A stretch of 55,137 bases of DNA from Cyanobacteria bacterium UBA5018. Its GTDB lineage: Bacteria; Cyanobacteriota; Cyanobacteriia; PCC-6307; Cyanobiaceae. Made by a program: the position numbers and the translations under genes. Below are positions 7,368 through 15,628 of the stretch, one piece after another. Below the pieces are notes generated by a model that was given only the letters and a program-made list of their open reading frames with translations, made no database searches and was not told the DNA's origin. Position 1 is the stretch's first letter; each line of letters starts with the position of its first letter. Where the stretch lies: contig DGYA01000077.1 of NCBI GenBank assembly GCA_002396505.1, positions 11,502 to 66,638 of the forward strand, written 5' to 3'.

Positions 7368-9419
7368 CTAAGCGCGAGGGGCGTAGATGGAGTCGATGGC
7401 GGCGGCATCGCGGCTGGCAATGCGATCGCGACGCTGCTTCAGGGTTTGGGTGAGCAGCCCGTTCTCCAAGCTGAAGGGTTGCACCAGGGCCACGCCGGCC
7501 AAACGCTCCTCGGCGCGACCGCCGGGCCGGGCCGCCAGGCGGCGGTTAAGACGGCTAGTGATCGCCTTATACAGGGCGGCGGTGTCTGGGGCTGCTGTGT
7601 CTGGGGCGGGGTTAATTGGCGGAGCGGTGCCTGGCGCCTGGGCTGGCTCGGCCAGGTGGGGAGGCAACCGCAGCCCCAGCTCGCGGGCGTAGGCCTGTAA
7701 CGCCTCGGGCCGGGGCACCACCAGGGCCCCCAGCGACTTGCGGTCTTGGCCCACCAGCATCACCTGCTCCACCAGCGAACAGGCCACCAGACACTCTTCC
7801 AACGGCCCAGGTTCGATGTTCTCGCCACTGCTGAGCACGATCGTGTCCTTAGCTCGGCCGCTCAGCACCAGGGAGCCATCGGCCAGCAGATAGCCGAGAT
7901 CGCCGGTGTCGAACCAACCCTCGGCATCGAGCACTTTGGCCGTGGCCTCTGGCTTGTTCAGGTAGCTGGCCATCACCTGGGGTCCTTTGGCCAGCACCAG
8001 GCCCCGACCGCCCTGGGGCAGGGGGCTGCGGCTGTCGGGATCCACAACTTTGATGGCGGTGCCAGGCAGCGGTTGGCCGGCGCTGCCGCGCCGGTTGGCC
8101 CAGCGGCGGCGACAGGTGAGCACCGGACTGGTCTCGGTGAGGCCATAGCCCACCAACAACTCAATGCCAATCGCTTCGAAAAAACCATCCACGTGGATCG
8201 CCAGGGCGCCGCCGCCGCTGATGGCCAGGCGCAGCTCGCCGCCCACCAGCTGCCGGCGCACCTGGGGCCAGATCAGGGCTGTCGCCAGCCGATGCAGCGG
8301 CCAGCGCAGACCCGCCTCCAACGCAGCCAGCAGCCGCTGCGGCGGCGGTTCGGGCACCAGGGTGAGATCGAGACCCTGGCGCCGCCGCAGGTAATAGGCG
8401 CGGCTATTGGCCAGGGCGGCGCGGATGAGAAGTTGACGGCGACTGGCCATGGCGGCCAGGGCGTCCTCGAAGCCCCCCAGCAGCGCCTCCCACAGCCGCG
8501 GAACGCTGATCAGGTACTGGGGCCGCACCCGGCCCAGGTCTGCCCGCATCTGCTTGAGGTTTGTGTAGGTCTGCTGGCAGCCGCAGGAGAGCAAAAAGTA
8601 TTCGGCGCTGCGCTCATAGGCATGCCAGATCGGCAGCACGCTCACCACCCGATCGCCGGGGTTGGGTTGTACCGCCACCCCCAGACAGCGCAGCTGATGC
8701 AGCAGGTTGACGTGGCTGAGCGGTACCCCCTTGGGTTCGCCGGTGGTGCCGGAGGTGTAGAGGATCGTGGCGATGCGGCTGGGATCGGCCGCCGGCCAGG
8801 GGGTTGTCGCCCCCGGGCTGGCCAGGGCCGCTTCGCCCAGGGCCAGCAGTTCAGCCCAGCTGACCAGAGTTGGCCCTGTTCCTGTAGCGGCAGCAACTGC
8901 ATCGCCTCGCTCCCCCTCCAGTAGCACCACCAGGCGCAGGGGGCCGGTCGGCTGGCTGGCCAGAGCCAGCTTCTCCAGCAGGGACTCAGATTCCACCACC
9001 AGCGCCACGGCGCCGCAATCGCGCAGGATGTAGCGCAATTCCTCCACCGGTGCGGCGCTGCCGCGCACCGCATCGGCTGCCCCCAGCCGCATCAGCCCCT
9101 GGTCGGCCAGCAGCCAGCGGGGGCCGTTTTCGGCGAACAAGGCCACCACCTCCCCCGGCCGCACCCCCAGGGCGGCAAAGCCGGCGGCGGCTGTCTCAAT
9201 GCCCTGGTGCAGTTGGCGAAAGCTGAGCCTTACCGCCGGGCGGGCGTGGGGGGCGTCCAGGGCCGGTGAATCTCCGTAAAGCCGCGCCAGGGGCTGCCAG
9301 AGTTGTTCCAGGCCGCTAAGGCCACTCCAGTCGCTGCGCTGGGCCAGGGCCTGGCGGTCCGCCGCAGTGGTGGACCAGGGCATTTTGACGGGGCTGGCGG
9401 CAGACACGGGCGCGGGCAC
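7368..9419 (-). CDS. aas: long-chain acyl-ACP / acyl-CoA synthetase (AMP-forming)
   Basis: A 683-residue adenylate-forming enzyme that activates free fatty acids for recycling into membrane lipids. The motifs occur in order: P-loop ILYTSGTTGEPKGVPLSH (~residue 215), LPIWHAYERS, GYGLTETSPVLTCR, WFDTGDLGYL, SGRAKDTIVLSSGENIEP and, near the end, the A10-type region (LVQPFSLENGLLTQTLKQRR). The long insert between the P-loop and GYGLTE, and the SGENIEP form, are typical of the cyanobacterial Aas and plant plastid group. It is 59 bases downstream of the ylqD start in gene order and 18 bases from lipB, all on the minus strand. The Aas (ACP) versus FadD (CoA) choice is inferred from the lineage. Confidence 0.9.
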   Translation of the reverse strand: MPAPVSAASPVKMPWSTTAADRQALAQRSDWSGLSGLEQLWQPLARLYGDSPALDAPHARPAVRLSFRQLHQGIETAAAGFAALGVRPGEVVALFAENGPRWLLADQGLMRLGAADAVRGSAAPVEELRYILRDCGAVALVVESESLLEKLALASQPTGPLRLVVLLEGERGDAVAAATGTGPTLVSWAELLALGEAALASPGATTPWPAADPSRIATILYTSGTTGEPKGVPLSHVNLLHQLRCLGVAVQPNPGDRVVSVLPIWHAYERSAEYFLLSCGCQQTYTNLKQMRADLGRVRPQYLISVPRLWEALLGGFEDALAAMASRRQLLIRAALANSRAYYLRRRQGLDLTLVPEPPPQRLLAALEAGLRWPLHRLATALIWPQVRRQLVGGELRLAISGGGALAIHVDGFFEAIGIELLVGYGLTETSPVLTCRRRWANRRGSAGQPLPGTAIKVVDPDSRSPLPQGGRGLVLAKGPQVMASYLNKPEATAKVLDAEGWFDTGDLGYLLADGSLVLSGRAKDTIVLSSGENIEPGPLEECLVACSLVEQVMLVGQDRKSLGALVVPRPEALQAYARELGLRLPPHLAEPAQAPGTAPPINPAPDTAAPDTAALYKAITSRLNRRLAARPGGRAEERLAGVALVQPFSLENGLLTQTLKQRRDRIASRDAAAIDSIYAPRA

Positions 9420-9437
9420 GCGACGATCGCCCCAGGC

Positions 9438-10118
9438 TTACCACCCCTGCAGCTGTTCCTGGGGCTCCGGGGCCCGCAGGGCCAAACCAAAGCGATCGGC
9501 GAAAACCGCCAACAGGCGTGGCGCCACGGCGGCGGCGGAGAGCTGGGGCCGCCAGTCGAGCAATCGCCCCACCGGCCGGTCGGCCAGACCGCAGGGCACC
9601 ACCTGGGAGAAGCCAGCCAAATCGCAGTCCACATTCAGGGCCAGGCCGTGCTGGCTGATCCAGCGCCGCGCCCCCACGCCGATGGCCGCCAGCTTGTGCC
9701 CCTCCAACCAGACGCCGGTGAGGCCGGCCAGCCGTTCGGCGGCCAGCCCGTATTCGGCCAGCAGATCGATACCCACCTGTTCCAATTGCCGCAGATATAG
9801 ATGCAAATCAGCGCCATGGCGCTGCAGGTTCAACACCGGGTAGAGCACCAGCTGGCCTGGGCAGTGGTGGGTAACCTCGCCGCCGCGGTCGATGCGGTGC
9901 AGGGGCAGGGGCGGATTGGCATGATCAAAGCGCAGAAAGCTTGGGTCAGCGCCACGGCCGAGGGTGTAACAGGGCTCGTGCTGCAACAGGAGTACGGCAT
10001 CGGGGCCTTCTGGTTGCAGCAACAGCCGCTGCTGCAGCTGCCGCTGGGCTTGCCAGCCCCGCTCGAACGGCACCAGCCGCTCGGATTCAAAAAGGATTGC
10101 ATCGAGCTGAGAACCCAT
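9438..10118 (-). CDS. lipB: octanoyl-ACP:protein transferase
   Basis: LipB moves octanoate from ACP to lipoyl domains, the first step of lipoate attachment. Its target here includes the PDH E2 encoded at 5112-6518. The 226-residue protein shows RGGEVTHHCPGQLVLYPVLNL (~78-98), catalytic Lys142 in EGHKLAAIGV, and catalytic Cys176 in VVPCGLADRPVG. ATG 10118 is chosen; a TTG two codons upstream is possible. It is transcribed divergently from hpf across a 54-base gap. Confidence 0.95.
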   Translation of the reverse strand: MGSQLDAILFESERLVPFERGWQAQRQLQQRLLLQPEGPDAVLLLQHEPCYTLGRGADPSFLRFDHANPPLPLHRIDRGGEVTHHCPGQLVLYPVLNLQRHGADLHLYLRQLEQVGIDLLAEYGLAAERLAGLTGVWLEGHKLAAIGVGARRWISQHGLALNVDCDLAGFSQVVPCGLADRPVGRLLDWRPQLSAAAVAPRLLAVFADRFGLALRAPEPQEQLQGW

Positions 10119-10172
10119 GGACAAGCTTCCCTAGCGTTGGAGGGCCCCTGCACCGGAGGCGGTTGCCATCTG
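10119..10172. promoter_or_regulatory. divergent lipB / hpf start region
   Basis: Only 54 bases separate the two divergent start codons, so both translation leaders and at least part of the promoters must fit here or inside the neighbouring coding regions. A Shine-Dalgarno-like GGAGG at ~10155-10159 precedes the hpf ATG (10173). No convincing -10/-35 pair was identified. Confidence 0.4.
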
Positions 10173-10757
10173 ATGAAACTGCTCATCCACGGCCGCAATC
10201 TTGACGTGACCCCGGCGATCCGGGAGTACACCGAAACCAAGCTCACCCGCGCCATCACCAACCACGAAGGCCTGGTCAAGGAAGCTGATGTGCATTTGTC
10301 TGTGGCTCGCAACCCGAGCGTGCCCCAGCAAATTGTCGAGGTCACGATGTATGCCAACGGCACGGTTATACGCGCCCAGGAGAAAAGCGAAAATCTCTAC
10401 GCCAGCATTGATCTGGTAGCCAGTAAATTAACTCGCCAGTTGAATCGCTATAAGGAGCGGCTGCTTGATTCCCAGCAGGGGCCTGTGCATCGCTCGGCCC
10501 GCGATGAGGAGCTGGGGGCCGCCAGCCTGCCGCCACCTGGCGCCAGCCTCACCGATGGGCTGCAACCGGAGCTGCCCAGCCCCGGCGTGCGGCGCAAGTA
10601 TTTCGACATGCCAGCGATGAGCCTCGATGATGCCCTGCATCAACTGGAGCTGATCGACCATGATTTTTATGTTTTCCGCGATAAAGAAACCAACCAATTG
10701 CAGGTGGCCTATCGCCGCAATCATGGTGGCTTCGGCGTGATTCAGGCCAAAGCGTGA
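10173..10757 (+). CDS. hpf: long ribosome hibernation promoting factor
   Basis: A 194-residue protein of the long HPF / LrtA family, which dimerises ribosomes in resting or dark-treated cells. The N-terminal S30AE/YfiA fold (residues 1-~98) starts MKLLIHGRNLDVTPAIREYTE and includes LYASIDLVASKLTRQLNRYKER. After a Pro/Ser linker, the C-terminal dimerisation domain (~138-194) carries VRRKYFDMPAMSLDDALHQLE and HDFYVFRDKETNQLQVAYRR. The ATG with an upstream GGAGG sets the start, although the frame is open far upstream. Its stop overlaps the deoC GTG by four bases, which suggests coupled translation. In cyanobacteria this gene (lrtA) is light-repressed; nothing visible here proves that. Confidence 0.93.
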   Translation: MKLLIHGRNLDVTPAIREYTETKLTRAITNHEGLVKEADVHLSVARNPSVPQQIVEVTMYANGTVIRAQEKSENLYASIDLVASKLTRQLNRYKERLLDSQQGPVHRSARDEELGAASLPPPGASLTDGLQPELPSPGVRRKYFDMPAMSLDDALHQLELIDHDFYVFRDKETNQLQVAYRRNHGGFGVIQAKA

Positions 10758-11434
10758 GCCAAGACCTCCCCGACCTGGCCCCCCTGATCGACCATGCCCT
10801 GCTGGATCCCCACCAGGGCAGCCAGGCGATCCTGCGCTGCTGCGACGAGGCCCGCCACTTCGGTTTTGCCGGTGTCTGCGTCGCCTCCCGCTGGCTGGCG
10901 CTGGCCCGGGAACGGCTGCCGCTGCAGGGCGCTGGCAGGGGGGCCAGCCCCCTTTTAATCGGCGTGGTGGGCTTCCCCTTCGGGGCGGTGCCAGCGGCGA
11001 TCAAGCGGGCCGAGGCGGAGGCAGCGGCAGCAGCCGGCGCCGACGAACTTGATGTAGTGCCCGATTTCGGTGCCCTCGCCGACCGGGACAGCGCCAGCCT
11101 CCAGGCCGATCTGGCGCCCATCTGCGAGCTGGGCTTGCCGGTGAAGGTGATCCTTGAGGTGGGCCGCCTGGACCCGGAGGCCCTGGCCTTGCTGGTGGAG
11201 GTGAGCATCGATGTGGGCGCCCGCTTCCTCAAGACCGGCAGCGGCTACGGGGCGCCGGTCACCGCCGACCAGGTGAGCCAGCTGTGCGGCCTGGCCCGGG
11301 GCCGGGCCGCCGTGAAGGCCTCCGGTGGCATCGCCGATTTGGAGCAGGCCTATGGGCTGGTGGCGGCGGGGGCGATCAGGTTGGGCACCAGCCGCGGCGT
11401 CGCCTTGATCCAGGCGCTGCGCTCCCGTGCCTGA
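10754..11434 (+). CDS. deoC: deoxyribose-phosphate aldolase
   Basis: Cleaves 2-deoxyribose-5-phosphate to glyceraldehyde-3-phosphate and acetaldehyde in deoxynucleoside salvage. The 226-residue TIM-barrel protein has the Schiff-base lysine at residue 160 in ARFLKTGSGYG, the second lysine in RAAVKASGGI, and the early IDHALLDPH and FPFGAVPAAIK segments. It starts with GTG overlapping the hpf stop (GTGA) and itself overlaps recO by 8 bases. The tight packing suggests one transcript hpf-deoC-recO-MFS. Confidence 0.93.
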   Translation: MSQDLPDLAPLIDHALLDPHQGSQAILRCCDEARHFGFAGVCVASRWLALARERLPLQGAGRGASPLLIGVVGFPFGAVPAAIKRAEAEAAAAAGADELDVVPDFGALADRDSASLQADLAPICELGLPVKVILEVGRLDPEALALLVEVSIDVGARFLKTGSGYGAPVTADQVSQLCGLARGRAAVKASGGIADLEQAYGLVAAGAIRLGTSRGVALIQALRSRA

Positions 11435-12218
11435 CTGGCGGCTGCAGGGATTGGCGCTCAGCTGCAGGCCCCTGGGGGAACAGGATCGGCTGCTCACCCT
11501 GCTCAGCGACGCCGAGGGCATCACCCGCCTGGCGGTGCCCGGGGCGCGCCGGCCCAACAGCAGCCTGGCGGCGGCGGTGCCCCTGGCCCAGCTGCATCTG
11601 CAGGTGGGCGGCAAAGTTGGCGGGCTGGCGCGGGTGCGGCAGCTGCGGGTATTGCGCAACTACGCCCCGCTGGCCGAGCGGCTGGAGAGTTTGGCGGCGG
11701 CCCAGGCCCTGGCGGAGCTGAGCCTGGCCCTGGTGCCGGTGGGCAATCCGGTGGAAGGTTTGCTGGGCAACCTCACCATGCAGCTGGGCCGGCTGGAGCA
11801 GCTGGTGCAAGACAAGGGAGCCAATGCCGAGTTGCTGGCCATCGCCGTGCAGGGGGCGGTGCACCAGCTGGCCCTGGGGGGCTTTGCCCTGCCCCTGGCC
11901 AGCTGCGCCCGCAGCGGTGAACCCCTGGCCCCCCCTCTGGGGGACTGGCAATGGCGCTGCAGTGTGCTGCCCGATGAGGGGCTGGTGATCGGCGCGGTGC
12001 CAGGCTGCCAGCTGGCGCTGAACGCTTCCGAATTGGCCCTGCTGCAGCGGTTGTTGCGGCCGGTGCTGCCAAGGCGCCGGGATGGGGAGCTGATGGGGCC
12101 GCCGGCGGTGTGGTTGCGGTTGCTGGATCTGGTGGAGCTGTGGTGCGAGTACCACCTGGAACGGCCGCCGCGGGCCTTCCGGCTGCTGCGCAGTGGCTTC
12201 CTGCCTGAAGCATCATGA
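11427..12218 (+). CDS. recO: DNA repair protein RecO
   Basis: RecO binds SSB and, with RecR, loads RecA on gapped DNA. The 263-residue protein begins with the RecO OB-fold (WRLQGLALSCRPLGEQDRLLTLLSDAEG, then VPGARRPNSSL). The helical domain (~85-180) and a C-terminal part with FRLLRSGFLPEA follow. The usual four-cysteine zinc cluster is reduced: only isolated Cys residues are seen around SCARSGEPL and WRCSVLPDEG. The GTG start overlaps deoC; the stop overlaps the MFS ATG (ATGA). The family call is good, from the N-terminal pattern. Confidence 0.85.
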   Translation: MPDWRLQGLALSCRPLGEQDRLLTLLSDAEGITRLAVPGARRPNSSLAAAVPLAQLHLQVGGKVGGLARVRQLRVLRNYAPLAERLESLAAAQALAELSLALVPVGNPVEGLLGNLTMQLGRLEQLVQDKGANAELLAIAVQGAVHQLALGGFALPLASCARSGEPLAPPLGDWQWRCSVLPDEGLVIGAVPGCQLALNASELALLQRLLRPVLPRRRDGELMGPPAVWLRLLDLVELWCEYHLERPPRAFRLLRSGFLPEAS

Positions 12219-13609
12219 CCGGGTCAGGAAAAGGACGGCAGCGCTTGAGCAATAGCCAGGAAACCAGCGGTTTCCAGCCCAGGGGTGCCACGGGTCTGCC
12301 GGGGGTGCTGGCACTACCGGACTTCCGTCGGCTGTGGATCGGCCAGATCTTTTCGCAACTGGCCGACAAGTTTTACATCATTTTGATGGTGTATCTGATC
12401 GCCCAGACCTGGGTGGGCAGCACACCGGAGGCCAATCCAGCCCTGGCCGAGGCGGCCAGCGCCATGCGCCTGGAGCTGCCGGAAAACCGGGCCCAGATGA
12501 TCACCCTGCTGGCCACCGGAATTTATGTGGCCAACACCATCCCGGCGATGCTGCTGGGCACGGTGGCGGGGGCCTGGGCCGATCGCTGGCCCAAGCGGGG
12601 CGTGATGGTGGCCTCCAACGGCCTGCGGGCCCTGCTGGTGATGCTGGCGCCGCTGTGCCTGCTGGAGGGCCCCAGCTGGCTGGGGCTCAGCTGGGGCTAC
12701 TGGGGCCTGGTGGCGATGACCTTTATGGAGTCTGTGCTCACCCAGTTCTTCGCGCCGGCGGAGCAGGCGGCGATGCCGCTGCTGGTGCCAGGTGAATTGC
12801 TGTTGCCGGCCAATTCGCTCTACCAGGCCACCAGCATGGCGGCCACGATTTTGGGCTTTGCCCTGGGCGATCCGGTGCTGCGGCTGCTGCACAAGCTGTT
12901 GGCGGCGATCGGCATCGGCGGCGGCGAATTTTTGCTGTTGCCCTTTTGTTACGGCATGGCGGCACTGGTGATCAGCAGCCTGCAGCTGCAGGAGCCACCC
13001 CGCCAGCCCCGCAGCTCCAGCCTCTGGGAGGAAATCGGCGAGGGCCTGCAGGTGCTGCGCGAACGCCCCAGCGTGCGCAACGCCATGCTGCATCTGGTGC
13101 TGCTCTACAGCCTGCTGGCGGCGCTTTATGTGTTGGCGATCAGCCTGGCCGCTTCGATCGCCTCCCTGGGGCCCACCCGCTTTGGCACCCTGCTGGCGAT
13201 GAGCGGTTTGGGGCTGGCGGCCGGCGCCCTGGCGGTGGCGCAGCTGGGCCATCGCTTCCACCGCCGCCACCTGGCGAGCGCCGGTTTGGCCACGATCGCC
13301 TGCAGTTTGGTGCTGCTTGGCCAGCTGAGGGGCAACCTCAGCGGCACCCTGCTGCTCTGTGTGGTGTTGGGGATTGGCGCTTCGCTGCTGGCGATCCCAG
13401 CCCAAACCACCATCCAAGAAGACACACCAGAGGACCAGCGGGGCAAGGTGTTCGGGCTGCAGAACAACATGATCAACATCGCCTTGAGCCTGCCCCTGGT
13501 GCTGGCCGGCACGCTGGTGAGTAGCTACGGCCTGTTGCCGGTGCTCTGGACCCTGGCCGGCATCGCCCTGCTGGCGGCCCTGGCGGAAAAGCCCTGGCAG
13601 CGCAGTTAG
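12215..13609 (+). CDS. major facilitator superfamily transporter
   Basis: A 464-residue integral membrane protein with about 12 hydrophobic helices. After a ~25-residue polar leader comes LALPDFRRLWIGQIFSQLADKFY, the start pattern of the LplT/EntS-like MFS branch. The loop 2-3 signature is present as GAWADRWPKRGVMV, and a second in the C-terminal half is IQEDTPEDQRGKVFGLQNN, which is strongly conserved in this subgroup. The substrate is unknown. Placement behind recO by a 4-base overlap is organisational rather than functional. Confidence 0.85.
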   Translation: MTGSGKGRQRLSNSQETSGFQPRGATGLPGVLALPDFRRLWIGQIFSQLADKFYIILMVYLIAQTWVGSTPEANPALAEAASAMRLELPENRAQMITLLATGIYVANTIPAMLLGTVAGAWADRWPKRGVMVASNGLRALLVMLAPLCLLEGPSWLGLSWGYWGLVAMTFMESVLTQFFAPAEQAAMPLLVPGELLLPANSLYQATSMAATILGFALGDPVLRLLHKLLAAIGIGGGEFLLLPFCYGMAALVISSLQLQEPPRQPRSSSLWEEIGEGLQVLRERPSVRNAMLHLVLLYSLLAALYVLAISLAASIASLGPTRFGTLLAMSGLGLAAGALAVAQLGHRFHRRHLASAGLATIACSLVLLGQLRGNLSGTLLLCVVLGIGASLLAIPAQTTIQEDTPEDQRGKVFGLQNNMINIALSLPLVLAGTLVSSYGLLPVLWTLAGIALLAALAEKPWQRS

Positions 13610-13650
13610 CCGCTGTTAGCTTTGGCTAACGCAACTGAACACCAGTCCTG

Positions 13651-15315
13651 GTGGTCCATCTGGTGACCCACATCGCCTGGCTAGGTAAAAAATCTCCCTT
13701 TTGCGGCAACGTCACCTACGGGCTCACGATCACCGAGGCGTTGCGCAACCGCGGTCATCGGATCAGTTTTATCCACTTCGATACGCCGGCCAGCTTCCCC
13801 CTGCGCCGCGACGACTCGGATAACCCTCTTATGCCATGGCAAACCGCCAGCCCGGCGGCGGCAAGCGCCAATGCAGCCGCCCACTCCCTCACCACTGGCC
13901 TCACAAATGGCCTTACCACTGCCCTGAATACTGGCCTCAGCGGTTTCAACTCCAAGGCGGGTAGCAATTTTCAGGGCGGATCCAGGTTCCGAGCCGCTGT
14001 CAATTCGCTGGGCGCTGCCAGTTCCCAGAGCGGTGAAGGCTACTTAAGCGGTACCAGTTCCCAGGCTGGTATCAGTTCCCGGGTGAATAGCAATTTGCGG
14101 AGCGGCAGCAACTCCCAGGCCAATACCAATGCCCAGGCCAAATCCAATGCCCAGGCCAATACCAATTTCGAAAGCGGTGCCAATTCCCAGATCGGTGTCA
14201 ATGCCCAGAGCGCAACGGGTCGTTTAGCCCCTGTGGATGCTCAGCAAACCGGCGATGCTCCGCAAACCGCCGAGGCGCTGGCCAAGGCCGAGGCGCTGGC
14301 CAATCCCGAGGTGGCCCTCACCTACCTGATGAAGAGCCAGGTTTATACGGTGCCGGCCCCAGGTGCCCAGCGGGAGCTGCGGGAGTCGCTGGAGCGGCTG
14401 CGGCCCGATGTGGTGCACGCCAGCCTTACCCTCTCGCCTTTGGATTTCCTGCTGCCGGATCTATGCGAGCAACTGGGCTTGCCGCTGGTGGCCACCTTCC
14501 ATCCAGCCTTTGACGCCGGCCTGCGCAACCTCACCGCCGGCACCACCCAGCTGATGTATCAGCTGTATGCCCCCTCCCTGGCCCACTACGACCGGGTGAT
14601 TGTGTTTTCCGAGCTACAGGCAGAGCTGCTAAATCGACTGGGGGTGAAGGAAAATCGGCTGGCGGTGATTCCCAATGGCGTAGATCCCCAGCAATGGGCG
14701 CCGGCCGGCCAAGAGCAGCCCTCGGTAAGCCAGGAACTAGCCGCCCTGCAGCGCCAGTTTGGCAATGAGCGAATATTTTTGTATATGGGCCGCATCGCTC
14801 CCGAAAAAAATGTGGAGGCGCTACTAAAAGCCTGGCGGCTGGTGCAGTTGCCGGGTTGCCGCCTGGTGGTGGTAGGTGATGGGACGATGCGCCAACAGTT
14901 GATGCAGAGCTATGGGGAAGACGACCAGGTGCTCTGGTGGGGCCATGAGCCAGATCGCCTGCGGCGGCTGGCGCTATTGCAATTGGCTGAAGTATTTATA
15001 TTGCCCTCGCTGGTGGAGGGGCTGAGCCTGGCGCTGCTGGAGGCGATGGCCAGCGGCACGGCCTGCATCGCCACCGATGCCGGCGCCGATGGCGAGGTGC
15101 TGGAGGGGGGCGCCGGCATCGTGATCAGCACCCAGGCGGTCACCACCCAACTGCGCACCCTGCTGCCGCTGCTACGCGACCAACCGGTACTCAGCGCCGA
15201 ACTGGGCCGCCGCGCCCGGGCCCGAGTACTGGAGCGCTACAGCCTCAGCCACAACATCGACGCCTTGGAAAAGCTCTACGGTCAATTACTGCATCCTGGT
15301 GGACTGGTGGGGTGA
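13651..15315 (+). CDS. GT4 family glycosyltransferase with an 18-bp repeat insertion
   Basis: A 554-residue GT-B enzyme. The N-terminal block HIAWLGKKSPFCGNVTYGLTITEAL, the middle VHASLTLSPLDFLLPDLCEQL and VATFHPAFDAGLRNLT, and the C-terminal donor domain (VIPNGVDPQQW, FLYMGRIAPEKNVEALLKAW, LPSLVEGLSLALLEAMASG) define a GT4 enzyme conserved in cyanobacteria. The cyanobacterial digalactosyl-lipid synthase DgdA group is a candidate by recollection, not proven. Residues ~80-187 are an insert of 18 hexapeptide units rich in Asn, Ser, Gln and Gly (G-x-N-S-Q-A type), absent from relatives. The GTG start at 13651 is tentative. The insert follows LRRDDSDNPLMPW and ends before VALTYLMKSQVYTVP. Confidence 0.85.
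   Translation: MVHLVTHIAWLGKKSPFCGNVTYGLTITEALRNRGHRISFIHFDTPASFPLRRDDSDNPLMPWQTASPAAASANAAAHSLTTGLTNGLTTALNTGLSGFNSKAGSNFQGGSRFRAAVNSLGAASSQSGEGYLSGTSSQAGISSRVNSNLRSGSNSQANTNAQAKSNAQANTNFESGANSQIGVNAQSATGRLAPVDAQQTGDAPQTAEALAKAEALANPEVALTYLMKSQVYTVPAPGAQRELRESLERLRPDVVHASLTLSPLDFLLPDLCEQLGLPLVATFHPAFDAGLRNLTAGTTQLMYQLYAPSLAHYDRVIVFSELQAELLNRLGVKENRLAVIPNGVDPQQWAPAGQEQPSVSQELAALQRQFGNERIFLYMGRIAPEKNVEALLKAWRLVQLPGCRLVVVGDGTMRQQLMQSYGEDDQVLWWGHEPDRLRRLALLQLAEVFILPSLVEGLSLALLEAMASGTACIATDAGADGEVLEGGAGIVISTQAVTTQLRTLLPLLRDQPVLSAELGRRARARVLERYSLSHNIDALEKLYGQLLHPGGLVG
13888..14211. repeat. eighteen degenerate 18-bp repeats within the glycosyltransferase gene
   Basis: Cutting from 13888 in steps of 18 gives aligned units throughout. 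Examples are GGTACCAGTTCCCAGGCT (14050), GGCAGCAACTCCCAGGCC (14104), AATACCAATGCCCAGGCC (14122) and AAATCCAATGCCCAGGCC (14140). The unit length keeps the reading frame and codes six residues. The last six units are best conserved. Confidence 0.93.
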
Positions 15316-15628
15316 GGGCTATTTTTGGCGGCTGTTGGGGGTTGATTGGGGGGCTAGGGGCAGTGCGCCAACTTGGGGCGGCTGGCGTTGGTAAATGCTC
15401 TGGATGGTCCAGTACTTTGGCTGAAGTGGGTATGCCTGGCTAGCTGCAGTGCTTCAGTACCTAGGCTTGACAGCCCAGCCATGCCGAGCGATTGGTGGTG
15501 GGCGACTGAGCTGCAGGAGCAAAAGATGTGCACATAGGTGGGCCAATATTAAGAATTGCTTCGGAACTACCCCCCCCTTTTTTCTTACATTACGTGTAAA
15601 AATTAATGAGAGTAAAATTGAATGCACA
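15316..15628. other. intergenic region before the Hint gene
   Basis: It contains G-rich sequence near 15330-15380, then a fall in GC towards the Hint gene and a run of eight C followed by six T (about 15570-15583). The frame of the Hint gene is open upstream to 15449, but the sequence there has no recognisable protein character. No RNA gene was recognised. Confidence 0.5.

Noticed and set aside
7746..8924. 392-codon plus-strand frame opposite the acyl-ACP synthetase
   Set aside because: Composition is shadow-like (Gln, His, Gly, Ala) and the opposite strand has all adenylate-forming motifs.
12314..13417. 367-codon minus-strand frame opposite the MFS gene
   Set aside because: It is Gln/His/Arg-rich without hydrophobic cores. 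It mirrors Leu codons of the transporter.
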